Assembly (NCBI GenBank): GCA_038503075.1
Contig: JBCAML010000001.1
Coordinates: 2,852,001 to 2,916,000, forward strand
DNA length: 64,000 nt
Source of the DNA: Gyromitra esculenta
Taxonomy: Eukaryota > Ascomycota > Pezizomycetes > Pezizales > Discinaceae
Direction: 5' to 3'
The translations under genes were made by a program, and so were the position numbers. The notes below the pieces were generated by a model. It was not told where the DNA came from. It made no database searches and saw only the letters and a program-made list of their open reading frames with translations. Shown here piece by piece: positions 33,564 through 44,022 of the stretch (positions are counted from its first letter, which is position 1; each line of letters opens with the position of its first letter).

Positions 33564-35539
33564 ATGTCACGTCGCCAAACCCCAACGATAGAAGCACTCT
33601 TCGAAAATAATATCTACATCTCTGATGAACCGGATAAAAGGAGCTGGCCGGAGTATGTCAAGGACCTTGAGAAGAGACTGATTGGCTCTTTTGCCAAATT
33701 GATTCCAGCAAGCAAGCATGTAGTAAGTGCGCTGGAATGAACAAAAAAAGATTCAAATATAGAGGCTCCGGTTGGATAGAGACTAACTGGTGGATACGTG
33801 TAGCTTGAAATTGAGGGTGACGTTTGGGGTCCTAGAGGATTGCCAACCAACGCGGTCGATCGAGTAAGCATCAACCACTTGCTAGAGCCGAAAGAAAGGA
33901 TGTTGGAGTTCGCGCAGGAAGAGGTCCATCATTACAGCCGGCTCTACGCCAAAAGGAAAACTTGTAGTGAGGACAAGTGGTGTGCTATTTGGGGAAAAAT
34001 ATTCGAGAACCAAATAATTAAGGGTCAGAAACGTGAGACGTAAGTTACAACCTTCACAGGTTTCCCATCCTGAGATTTAAATCGGCAAAGTAGAGCTCCT
34101 ACTAATAAGCTCCCCAATTAGCCGAAAAAAATATAATCCATTCGAACTGTAGGATTCACTTTACCTCAATAGTACCATTAAGTCATTAGAACTAATTCGA
34201 ATTCGAATAGGGTATCCGATAAATTATTTTGCAGGGAAACTTCTGCGCACGTGTGGAGCTGCGAGTTGACTCGGCCTAAACCTGACTACACACTTGCATT
34301 TACAACATTTTGTATTAAAGAAACTTGCGATCCTATAGAGCACATTAAAAAAAAGTGCTTTGTTCAGGCTACACTCGACAGGCTATCACGCCACAAGGAG
34401 TGTATGTTGCTCTCGTCACCTTTCAACGAGGATAAGGCCGCATGTTTTCCATGGGCGATCTTTGAGGGGAAATCCGCCGAACGCGCTAGAGCCCGAAAGG
34501 CCCCACTTGCAGAATGCCAGGCAGCGAATGCCGCGGTAAAGTGTCTCGAAATTCTCGAAAGTCTAAAAGTGACACCTCAAGGACGTTGGTCTAAAAAATT
34601 GGATACGAGGCAAGAACTACCAATTCCTTGCTTCACGTGTGAAGGCCCGGTATGGTATCTGTGGATATGTTATTGGAGAAACCCTAAAGGGGGGATGCCA
34701 TCATATGTAACAACCCCATCCCCTGCTGTGCTGCTTCGTCTTTATGTCGCTAATAGTTTATTTTATTCCAATAGAGACTCGATAAAATCTTCAAGGGTGA
34801 TATGACCGAGTTATGGTCATGCGTGCAACTTTTACACATCGTGGAAAATCTGAGGAAGTGGGCATTGGACACTTTCAAACCATGGGTTGACGAACACCTG
34901 AGTGCTTGGATCGAGTTCACGAATACCAGGAAGGTCAATGTGCCTCAACGCAAGAGGTATATTAATTCCCTTCTCTACACACACACATATAGAGAGAGAG
35001 CATAAGCTAAAATCCGAAGTCTTGGGGCTCTTCTACTACGAAACCGACATTTCAACCTTTCCCAGCATCTTAATGAGGAAGACAGGCAAAGTGATGTTGA
35101 TTCAGGTATCTATGTAGATATCGAGGAGGTAGAGAAGAGGAGTGATTCGAAGCGTAAAAGCCTGCTAATCCGGTAAGTTAATTCTCCTATTTCGCTGATG
35201 GAGAAATTCGGTTACTGAAAGAGGATCTTGATTTTCGATAAAAGTGCTTTTGAGGACGATTCAGTTGAGGATAGTGCTTCTGAGGACGATTCAGTTGAGG
35301 ATAGTGATTGTGAGGACGATTCAGCTGAGGATAGTGGTTGTGAGGACGATTCAGCTGAGGATAGTGCATTTGAGGAGGAATTCCATGATTCTGGGTTCTA
35401 TGATCTGGGAGATGAGTCGGAAGAAGAGCAGGTCACAAATAAGCCTGAAGAAAAACAGGCGGGCGAGCCGGTGGTAAGAAGATCGCTGCGAATCAAGAAT
35501 AGTCCACAGTATAAGAAGGGGTTCTCGTACAGAGAGTAA
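33564..35539 (+). CDS. Probable PD-(D/E)XK-fold protein, paralogue A, with acidic decapeptide repeats
   Basis: Exons: 33564-33722, 33804-34039, 34235-34706, 34775-34956, 35020-35172, 35224-35539, encoding 505 residues. The core contains RPKPDYTLAF, then FPWAIFEGKS, then ECQAANAA and a CFTC pair. The D...E-x-K order followed by a helix with QAA matches the layout of PD-(D/E)XK nuclease-like domains found in many fungal proteins of unknown role. Assignment to that fold is inference. The last exon holds four perfect or near-perfect decapeptides of the type S-x-x-E-D-D-S-(V/A)-E-D, then a fifth truncated unit, and ends in a basic RRSLRIKNS tail. A paralogue lies 5 kb downstream in the same direction. 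An upstream ATG at 33507 in the same frame is possible. No transposase or restriction partner is adjacent. Confidence 0.75.
35244..35380 (+). repeat. 30-bp in-frame tandem repeat coding an acidic decapeptide
   Basis: Four full units of 30 bp, each with the core GAGGACGATTCAG(T/C)TGAGGA, followed by a partial fifth. The units differ at only a few bases, so the array is young or is kept homogeneous. It lies wholly in the last exon of paralogue A and gives SAFEDDSVED, SASEDDSVED, SDCEDDSAED and SGCEDDSAED. Confidence 0.9.
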
Positions 35540-38500
35540 TTCCATTCGAGGGTATGTGGGATGGAGGTATAGCTATGTCTTCACGAATGATGAAATCTAG
35601 ATCAATCGACGACATTAGCTATGCTGCTTTTATTAGAAGGTCTGGGAAGAATCTTAGCAAGTACGTGATCCACAAAGAGCTTGCTAAATACAAAGTTGTT
35701 GAGGGAGCCGTGGTATTAAGCGTGTTAGATTAACCGTATGAGTTTATACTGCCTGGTTCGCGTAGTGCTATATATATAATAATCAATTGCAATTGCAAAT
35801 ATTGTAATCTACGGTGATGGGTTTAGATTGATGACTTACTGAGCCGCTTATGTTCGCTGCATTAGAAAGTCCCAAAAGTATTATTTCGCCAACGCCAAGC
35901 CAGCACAAGAAATAGACGAGTAGATATCACCTCCTTTTAATTTACTGTATCTATTGTCGAAATGTATACGGCCTAGTTATGGCCCAAGCTAAACCCGATA
36001 TAGTGCTGAATGTGGCAGAGAAAACTAGAAAGCCACCACTCAGGGCTTGCTCTGTGCATCAGCTACGTAATGTTGCGTTTTTAAGTGATTACAAAGCTGG
36101 GCCGCGGCCGTATTTCAATAGTAGATATGGTAATTTGCACTGATTAACAAGTTGCCATGCGAGCAGCAAGGGACAAATATTCCACCCTTATGTAGGTTGG
36201 TGGCAGATGGCAACCTACAAAATACGAGCTAGCAGGGAAAATAATGGGGTTGGGCTTGTGCCCCATATATACGTATACACGTTTTGCGATTTGTATGGTA
36301 TGCAGGGTCACCCAGTGCATAAACGTCAGTCATTTACGAGTATACGTATTTCGCTGACGTCTGCGAAATGGGCTACCTTTGCATTCTATACAATACCATA
36401 CACTGAACATGACTTTATAGGGTATGCGAACCTGGCCTATTTCACAAACGTCAATTGAGTGCGAGCAGCTGGGCGAGCCGCGGTGGCCTATTATACTTGA
36501 CTTAGGTTTGAGCAGGAACCCCAGGCCTGGGCCGGCCCAGCACGTGAGTAAATAAGCTTGTGGGTTCAAGTCGGGCAAGTAGCTTGAACCAAAACCTTAA
36601 CGGTTGCCTGAATATTGGTTGCCAAGAGCGGCGATCTCCTTATTTCAGCAGAAAGTGAGACTCACACGATTCCAAGACATATCTCGATCGATTCCGGGAT
36701 CTGGAGCTAGTTATAACTTAAGGTTCGAGGACAATTTCGGTCCGTGATCATGAGCCCACGATGGTTATCTGTAAGACATACTAGGGCGTGGAGGTAAAAA
36801 TCGGAACAGGTAAGGGGGTGAATTAGGATCAAGATTTGTGACCATTTGGAAAATGAAACAGATGCTCAGAAGTCAAGAACAAGGATCACTGTCTCCTCCA
36901 AATACTTTTGAAAACCTACCACTTTTGTTGTATTGGCGCTACAGGTCTATAAACTTCCTGATGGCCGTTTATGTTCCGATTTTTTGCAATCTTTTGTATA
37001 TGAAAATCACTGACCAGAATTCAAATCGTTCTGATTTTTGCCTCCATACCCGAGTATGCATGACCCAAATGTTGGCACCGGACTGCGCCTGCGCCTTTTG
37101 GGTCCAGCTTTGTTTACTCTCCCCGGATCCCGAGCCCCAATAATTCCATGTATGAAACGGTGGGGAGGGCTACAATATAGCTCTTCTATAGGAATGTTCC
37201 CTATAAGAATATTCTTAGCGACTGGTCTCTCATATGTTGACATATATTCAACCAAATTGCGTGTATATCAGCAAAATCGCTAACCAGCTAAACGATCGTT
37301 TGTTCGTGTAGTGATATTTTAGTTCCAGGAGTGCGAATACCCGACATAATTTTAAATTGTGGGCATAGGATACCTGTTTTTGGGTCGGTGTTTTGTTTTT
37401 TATGCGGTTGAGGCCTGATACGGCGCCTAGATAGCCAAAAAGCGATCGACTATTAGATCGTCTAATAGTCTTCACTAAACCAAAGGTGCCGCACTTCCCG
37501 CTCCCGCTTTCGTTCCGGATGAAATCGTTCTGCATGTGCGTTGTGGCATAGTTGTGCATGGTTTGCGGAGCAATTTCATCAAACGGACACTTGGGTCTTC
37601 ATAGCCCGAGGCCCTGACCCCTATCACAAGCTACTAACGGAGCTTTTAAACGCCGTACCGTGTTACCCGGGACTGCGAGAATTCTGTGTCGCGAGAACTG
37701 GCGCCCTGATTGGCTAGATCTGTTTGAGGCGTTGAATTTGTGTGGGGATTCTCGCAACGCCGGATTCTCGCGACCCTGGGGAACACGGTAAGGGTTGTCT
37801 GTATTTCGTCTTACTCTATATACGTCACAGGGGGAACGTTAAAAGGAGTTTTGATATCACAGCTGACTATGGGGTATTAGCCCACAGTCAAATTTGACAG
37901 TTTTTTGTTTATTTAATGGCACACACTCTACATGGAACAAGAAGCTATGGCGTGAAAAAGGCCAATTCGACAACTACATGTATGGGTCTGGATTCCGAAC
38001 TAGGAACCTAGAGTTGACTCCACGCCCAGCCTGTAGATGCTAATTGCCTTTACTGCGGGAACTTTTCGAGGTTAAAGAAGTCTGAGATATCAATTGTAGG
38101 TTATAGTAAAAGCTGAGCCTTGCCAGTGCTATGTATCTGCTATCAATGACCTGCAAAACAAGCATCTGAACCGAATATGTAACCTGCTGAGGGGTGATAT
38201 CGCTGGGTACCCATTCCACCCAAGTAAGGACTATGCTTACTGGGCTATATTTCGACTCTGATTACATGAAACTAATGTATACTTTTAAATTTTAAACCTG
38301 GTTCTATATTATGAAGACATATGCAGATACGTCGAGATCGCTGGAAGTCAGCTGCACCCTCATTGGATCCATGGAGCATAGCCTTGAAACGGTAGTGTAA
38401 CTACGTGTACTTATAGTTGTATCCCAAGTTAGTGAGTGGCTGTTCATTCTAGCCGGCGAAGGCTGCACGAGAACTAAAGTGACGGGGTCTCCGCTCTCGA

Positions 38501-38620
38501 ACTCTACAGAGAAAAAGCCTGCGAGTATATATATAGAAGAGGTGGTACTATTCCCTTCGTTCATATTTTAGCCACTTTTCGCTACCTTAGTCTGTCAAGG
38601 CCCCAGCTACACATACAGCC
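35540..38620. other. Spacer between the two paralogues, about 3 kb
   Basis: It contains the MITE at 37658-37788 and a short imperfect inverted repeat near 36351-36380 and 36433-36460 around TGACGTYTGYGAAAT. No gene is supportable. The bases just before 38621 share a short motif with the region before paralogue A. Confidence 0.5.
37658..37788. mobile_element. TA-flanked MITE, 131 bp
   Basis: The left end CCGTGTTACCCGGGACTGCG pairs with the reverse-complemented right end CCGTGTTCCCCAGGGTCGCG over about 27 bases. TA flanks both sides (37656-37657 and 37789-37790). It has no coding capacity. The family differs from the other small elements in the window. Confidence 0.7.
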
Positions 38621-41149
38621 ATGCAAAGCACTAAAAAATACTCATCATTATTGACGAGCCCCCAAAGGTTGGGAAATCCAATAACGTCTTTCCCCCTGAC
38701 ACCGCCGATAACCCCAGAAAAGTATTTGGGAAGAAGCAGTCTTTCCCCCCGATAGCGTCGCCAAACAACAGACTAAAATTTTTTAGGGAAAGCGGTTTTT
38801 CCCTAACACCACCACATATCCCGGATCCCAGGGGCTTCGGGGGGGAATCTAACTTTCTACGTCCAACACCAACTCGAGGCCAGGAATTAGGATGCTTTTC
38901 GCTGTGCGCAACCTCGGCAACTGTAGGATCGGCGAAGAACCGTCGAAGGAGCAGATCTCCTGCAGATGGATCGGATCCTCGGAGGGAACTAACCGTCGAG
39001 AATCTACGCAAGAACAATATAGAAATATCTCTTTTACCGGATAAGTCTCACTGGCCAGATAATGTCTTGGATCTTGAATCCTGCCTGCTTACGGGCCTGA
39101 TCCCATCTAGCGAGGTAGGCTCGCGCTTTAGAACGCTTTAGAACACTTTCACCTTTGGTATCGATTAAGTAGAGACTAACAATATTGCAGCTAGAGGAAG
39201 AGTTAAAAGGAGCGAGAAGCCCATCAGCGCTACCAGCTGCAGATGGATATGTACTAAAAGTTAATAAGGAGTGTCGAGACCTTTTGAAGGCTGAAAGTAA
39301 AGATGAGGAGAAGTGGGCTGGTATTTGGAATAGGATGGTTCGAGAGCATGTAGTGTAAGTTATCTTCGTATTAGACTTATACCACCAGTTACTATAGCTA
39401 AGCAAGAGTTGTGCTAACAAATACCTGGCTAGTCGACCAAAGACTCATAATAAGTTTGACATGTAAGACTGTTTTAGTTACATCGACATACAAACAGACA
39501 AGTCTATAACTAAGAGTTTTTAGGGTGTGCGACAAAATTTTTACCAATACCATATGCGAAAACGATATCGAGATCACTCGTCCTAAACCCGACATCATGC
39601 TCGGCTTTACGACGTCTTGTACAACAGATGCCGATTCTGTGGAACATATAGAAAACAGGTGTTTTGATCGAGAGGCCCTTAAGCGCTTGCTGGCATGGGA
39701 TGGCTCGAAAATACATTCATCACCTCTTACCGAGGAACATAACTTCTGTTTCCCATGGGCAATCTTTGAAGCCAAAGCCCCTAATGTCAGGTGCAAGCCG
39801 GACCCAGAATGCCAGGCAGCAAATGCCGCGGCAAAGTGTCTTCAGATTCTAGAAACATTGGGAGGTAAACTTGAACCGTTTCCAGATCCGAGAGAAATAC
39901 CCCCGATCCCTTGCTTCACATGTAAAGGCCCAATTTGGACAATGTGGATCTGCTACAAAACTCGAAACAATAAAAATAGCAAATCTGCCTATGTAATAAT
40001 ACTACCTCCCCTTGTATCTTTTGGATTCGCATTATTGTCTAGCGGCTAATTCGAAAATTTAACAGCAACTCGATAAGATATTTGAGGGTGACATGAATGA
40101 GTTGCAATCGTGTCGAGAGCTTTTGCGCATTGTAGGAAGGTTGATGGATTGGGCATTAAATACGTTCAAACCGTGGGTTGATTATAATCTAGATGACAAG
40201 ATCCGGATTCCGTAAGTTTATTCTATTCTTTCTATGGAATTTGTCAGCTGAAATTCGCAGTCTCAGCACCAAGTCGATCAATCAATCGCAGGTTAAACCC
40301 CAAATGCCAGCTACAGCGAATTTTGACCAGAAAGCATCCAAAGTCAAGAGTTTCGCGGTTTATGTGGATGATGTCGACAGGGAATCCGTGGATAAGGCCA
40401 AGACGAGAAGTCCCGTCCATCTACTGACTCGAGATACTGCGACTGGAAACCTTTTTACCAGTCCCAAGCCTACAGGCTCCAGGAAATCGGGTCCCCCGGC
40501 CGAAGTGACTAATGCCATGAAAATGAAATTTCGCCCGTCTCCGCGTGCCCAACCCGTAATTTTAACCGCTAGGATTTCTATCTCCCACACTTGCGATAAT
40601 AAAATAAGTAAAAAAACATCAACTCCACGAAAGCCGGTCACGAAACAGAGACGTCGGAAGTCACAGCCCAGCGAACTTCAATATTCATCCAAGTACGGTC
40701 TGGACTCTCAGCTTAAAGCACAACAAACTCCAATGCCTATTTCAGGGCGCAGACCTTTCAGGAATCTAGATTCTAAAGGTGTGCTACTGAACGGAATGAG
40801 ACTAGAGCAAATTTTAAGGGTAACCAAAAAAGAAGTATGGGATAAAGCGGCATCCCTTACGCAAACTCCGGCGGTGGCTAAGACGTTGCAATCCAAGACG
40901 ACCCGAAGAAAAAACAATATGGGTCCCTCGACAGATTGGTATCGAGTGTTTGCTCGTCCTATACCTTTCGAAGCTTTTATAGATTTCCTGATCTATCTTT
41001 TGGTCTTGCGGGGGATATTTATTATGTCATTTAGTCAAGAGGTAGTGGATAGGGTTACGGAAGAAGTACTTGTTATTGTACGAGAATTGTTAGTTATATA
41101 TTTTGTAACATTCGCTCCTTCCAAATTATTTTCCTTGTTTTTTACTTAA
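38621..41149 (+). CDS. Probable PD-(D/E)XK-fold protein, paralogue B, with hydrophobic C-terminus
   Basis: Preferred model: exons 38621-38667, 38718-39114, 39191-39354, 39524-39992, 40066-40211, 40261-41149, encoding 703 residues. The core repeats the landmarks of paralogue A: RPKPDIMLGF, FPWAIFEAKA, ECQAANAAAKC, CFTC and FKPWVD, with introns at equivalent places, so the two arose by duplication. The N-terminus is uncertain. The ATG frame ends at a TAG at 38753, and the core frame is reached either through a weak GTTGGG-donor intron (38668-38717) or by one extra C in the C-run at 38745-38750. The last exon is basic and Ser/Thr/Pro-rich, then carries two hydrophobic segments over its final 65 residues, suggesting membrane attachment. 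Paralogue A lacks these. Confidence 0.7.
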
Positions 41150-42787
41150 CCTAAGAGTTCACTGTTATGACCTGGTGTACTAAATTTATGTATTTAATTA
41201 AATATCTTGGCTATGAGAGTTAACGTTTTTCAAAAGAACACTATATATCAACTAATATTTTCCAACTAACCTTGACGTATGTTCTAGCTCTTTCTATAAG
41301 TATATTACACACAGCCATAGCGCTAAGGAATGCGTTGGCTAATTGTAGAGTCGTACCTCTTTGAAACGCTTCACGTATTATCACTCGGCGATCATCCCGG
41401 AAAGACAGAAAGTATGAGGCAATTGCAATGAATGTTACAACAACACTCAACGTCCCACATGCACCCCACCTATTGGAGTTTTTGGACCACGATCGAGTAT
41501 TATTTAAGCTTAGGATTCCGAACGAGATACAAGATTTTTTTTTTGTTAAATCATTGTTTCATTGTTTTATCTAGGTACAAGAATATCACATGCAACCGAA
41601 GTTATAGCGTGAACAAAACCCTACTCTCACAACCCTCCTTGACAAAAGGAAAATACAAAAGAGATGAAACAAAATAACCAGTGAACAAAATAGTTATTGA
41701 AGCCAATGATGGTGAAGTTTAGTGTGTGTGATTGGTAGAATACTACTGGCCTGGGTAGTAGCAGTCTACTGGCGCACCAAGCACAAACGAAGTAGAGATG
41801 GAGGCGCACACTAAGCGGGGGCGAAGAGTGGCTAGTAATCGAGATCCGAGATCTGAAGAGTTGCAGCCGAAGAGAGGAGAGGGGGCCCTTGAGTCTCACT
41901 AGGAGAGGGCAAAGGGTGAGGAGTGTATCATGATGGATGCTTCCCTAAAAGGGCATCATGAGAAGAGGAGAGGTATCACGAAGCGGGGGTGAAGCCCAAG
42001 TGCTAAAGACTTTTGGCCCTGTGTCACCCCATTGCAACGCAGAAGGAGGAGTTGTAGCTTCAAGCGAGTGAAGTGTATAGGAGAAGGAGCATGTCCGAAC
42101 GAGATACAAGGAGAACGGGCGTATATATACAGGAGTCCAACTAGTAGAAAGCTCCCAAAACCCGGGGCTTCCAAAGCCCGTCTGACTATCAAAGATCTAC
42201 AGGGACCGAGACCCTGAGACTTATTAGGGCGCAATATCAATAGTTTCAACACCACCATTCATTCCCTTGTTTTTCTAATTTTAAATACCACCAATAAATG
42301 ATGTGGGCCTAGGGTCGAGGGTTGCGGATCATTGGGGCCCAAGAACCACACATCCAAAAGCTAAGTTTTATTTATTTAATTAGACAAACTGCGTCAGTCA
42401 ATCCTACTATATCGGGTTAATTCTAAGGAATAATCATTATGGCTTAGAAGGGTGATTTTTGTCTAGCCTTCTGCTAGTTAGGTATATGGATTACCATTAC
42501 GTCTCATGGGCATCTAATCCGCATGCAGGGCCTCGCCTGACTCTAACGTGATAGAGATACTTTCAAGAACGAACCGACAACAAACATTAATGAAAAAGAG
42601 ATTTACTTAAAGTATCATTGCTAGAAAATGTATCCAAACTTCATTCAATCCTACCTCGATCGGACAAGTGGACATCGGAAATAAAATAAAATAAAATAAA
42701 ACCTAGTAATGAAAGATATCCAAGCAATTGCCCGCTAAGATCTCAGTATACTAATCTTAAAACCAATAAATTTACCATTTTCACACC
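41150..42787. other. Repeat-bearing spacer, about 1.6 kb
   Basis: It holds the retroelement-like segment at 41532-42251 and an (AAATA)n microsatellite at about 42677-42702. A minus-strand frame at 41241-41450 encodes 69 residues with one hydrophobic stretch but lacks any motif. Nothing else is seen. Confidence 0.5.
41532..42251 (-). mobile_element. Possible solo LTR or retroposed element with A-tail
   Basis: Read on the minus strand, the segment begins TGTTGAAACTATTGATATTG at 42251, contains a TATATATAC box near 42120, and ends AATGATTTAACA followed by a run of A. TGTTGAAA...TTTAACA resembles LTR ends and the TATA box fits an LTR promoter. The flanking pentamers do not match, and the poly-A end together with the truncated copy at 1443-1535 argue for a retroposed, non-LTR-like origin instead. 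No reverse transcriptase is present. Confidence 0.45.
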
Positions 42788-44022
42788 TCATGAAGGTAAC
42801 TCGTTCCTGTGATCAGTTCCGGCCACTATCCTCCCATCTGCTTCTACAACTGGATATTGAATTTGGCCAGGCTTTAGTTGTACTTCGTGTTGTATGTGTA
42901 CCGTCTCATTGTTCGGGCTTGGGGGTTTTTGCTCGAGAACAAAGGTGGCAGCCGGATCTGGTTTGCTTTTACGTCTCCGAACTAGGAAAATGACCAGAGC
43001 GATTGCCGTGAGAACGACAACAGCCCCAACGGCGATAATCGCTATGGCAGTAGTAGACAAAGATTTATCTTTCGTACTACCTGAGATATTGGAATTCGAG
43101 TTAGATGATGCACTGGGTAAGGCAGTAGTAGACAAGGAGTTATCTCTCGTACTACCTGAGGGATTGGAGTTCGAGTTGGATGATGCACTGGAGGAAGACA
43201 AATCACTGCTGGGAACAGAGCTACTATTGGTATCGGTATTTGTTTGACTTCCTGATGCAGAAGTAGGATGAGCAGTGGTGGATGTTTTCTTTGTTGTATT
43301 GGCAGTACCGGCAGCGGCAGTGCCGGCAGCTGCAGTGGAAAACACCATCTATCGATTCGGAAGTTAAGTCAGAAATTTATTATCATAGGGAATGCACGAA
43401 TGGAACTAATAAACGGCCCCAGGGGAGGAAGTTCTCGTGATCTTGTATAGCTTACCGAAGATGCAAGGATACTAGACGGAATTGCGATATCCCCGGCGGC
43501 GCAGAGACTGCCTGTTCCCCCGATTCCTCCAGATGATTCGTAACCAATCTGACCGTCGAGGCAGCAGAATGGATACTGACCGGAATTTACCCAAAGATGC
43601 CAACTAGGATCTGCACATATTGGCAATGTAGCCACGGCATCACCACAGCTAGTAGTCGCTTCCAGGTTGCATTTATTAGCCTTGAGACAGACATGTTAAA
43701 TGTAGGATGGAACATTCTCACCGTCTGGGCAACAAGCATAACCTTTTATTAGGCCGGCTAGTCTGACGGTGTAGTAAAAGGTGCCTTTGGGGCAACAGAC
43801 ACCGCTATGGTTGTCAGTGTCAGTGGGACACGGTGTCGTGGCCAGAGACCAACCACCATAAAATGTTGCACGTCGTTCGATAGCAGGTTCAAGGAGTTTA
43901 GCATGGCGGGGCTCGTTTTCGCGGGGCCAAATATTCTCACCCAAAATACCGCGACCGTGGGTAGTGTTCACCAGGAGTCCAAGAAGAGCTATCAAGGGCT
44001 TTCGGAGAGTTATAGCAGGCAT
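42788..44022 (-). CDS. Single-pass membrane protein with Cys-rich ectodomain (sensor-like)
   Basis: Minus-strand exons are 44022-43722, 43658-43456 and 43348-42788, encoding 354 residues. An N-terminal signal peptide ends near residue 24. The ectodomain has paired cysteines in two similar blocks (GVCCPKG and YACCPD; FCCLDG and GSLCAAG), then a Ser/Thr/Asn-rich stalk with a near-repeat S-x-S-N-S-N-x-S-G-S-T-(R/K)-D. A single hydrophobic helix AIIAVGAVVVLTAIALVIFL is followed by RRRKSK as a stop-transfer signal, and then a cytosolic tail of about 55 residues. This is the layout of fungal wall-stress sensors and related receptors, but I see no WSC signature. The first intron's acceptor is the AG at 43659-43660, because an earlier AG gives a stop. 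Confidence 0.8.

Noticed and set aside
36540..36600. tRNA-like B-box (GGGTTCAAGTCGGGC)
   Set aside because: No matching A-box or acceptor stem could be folded around it.
41241..41450. Minus-strand 69-residue hydrophobic frame
   Set aside because: It is short, has no signal peptide or motif, lies next to an element, and has no joining exon.
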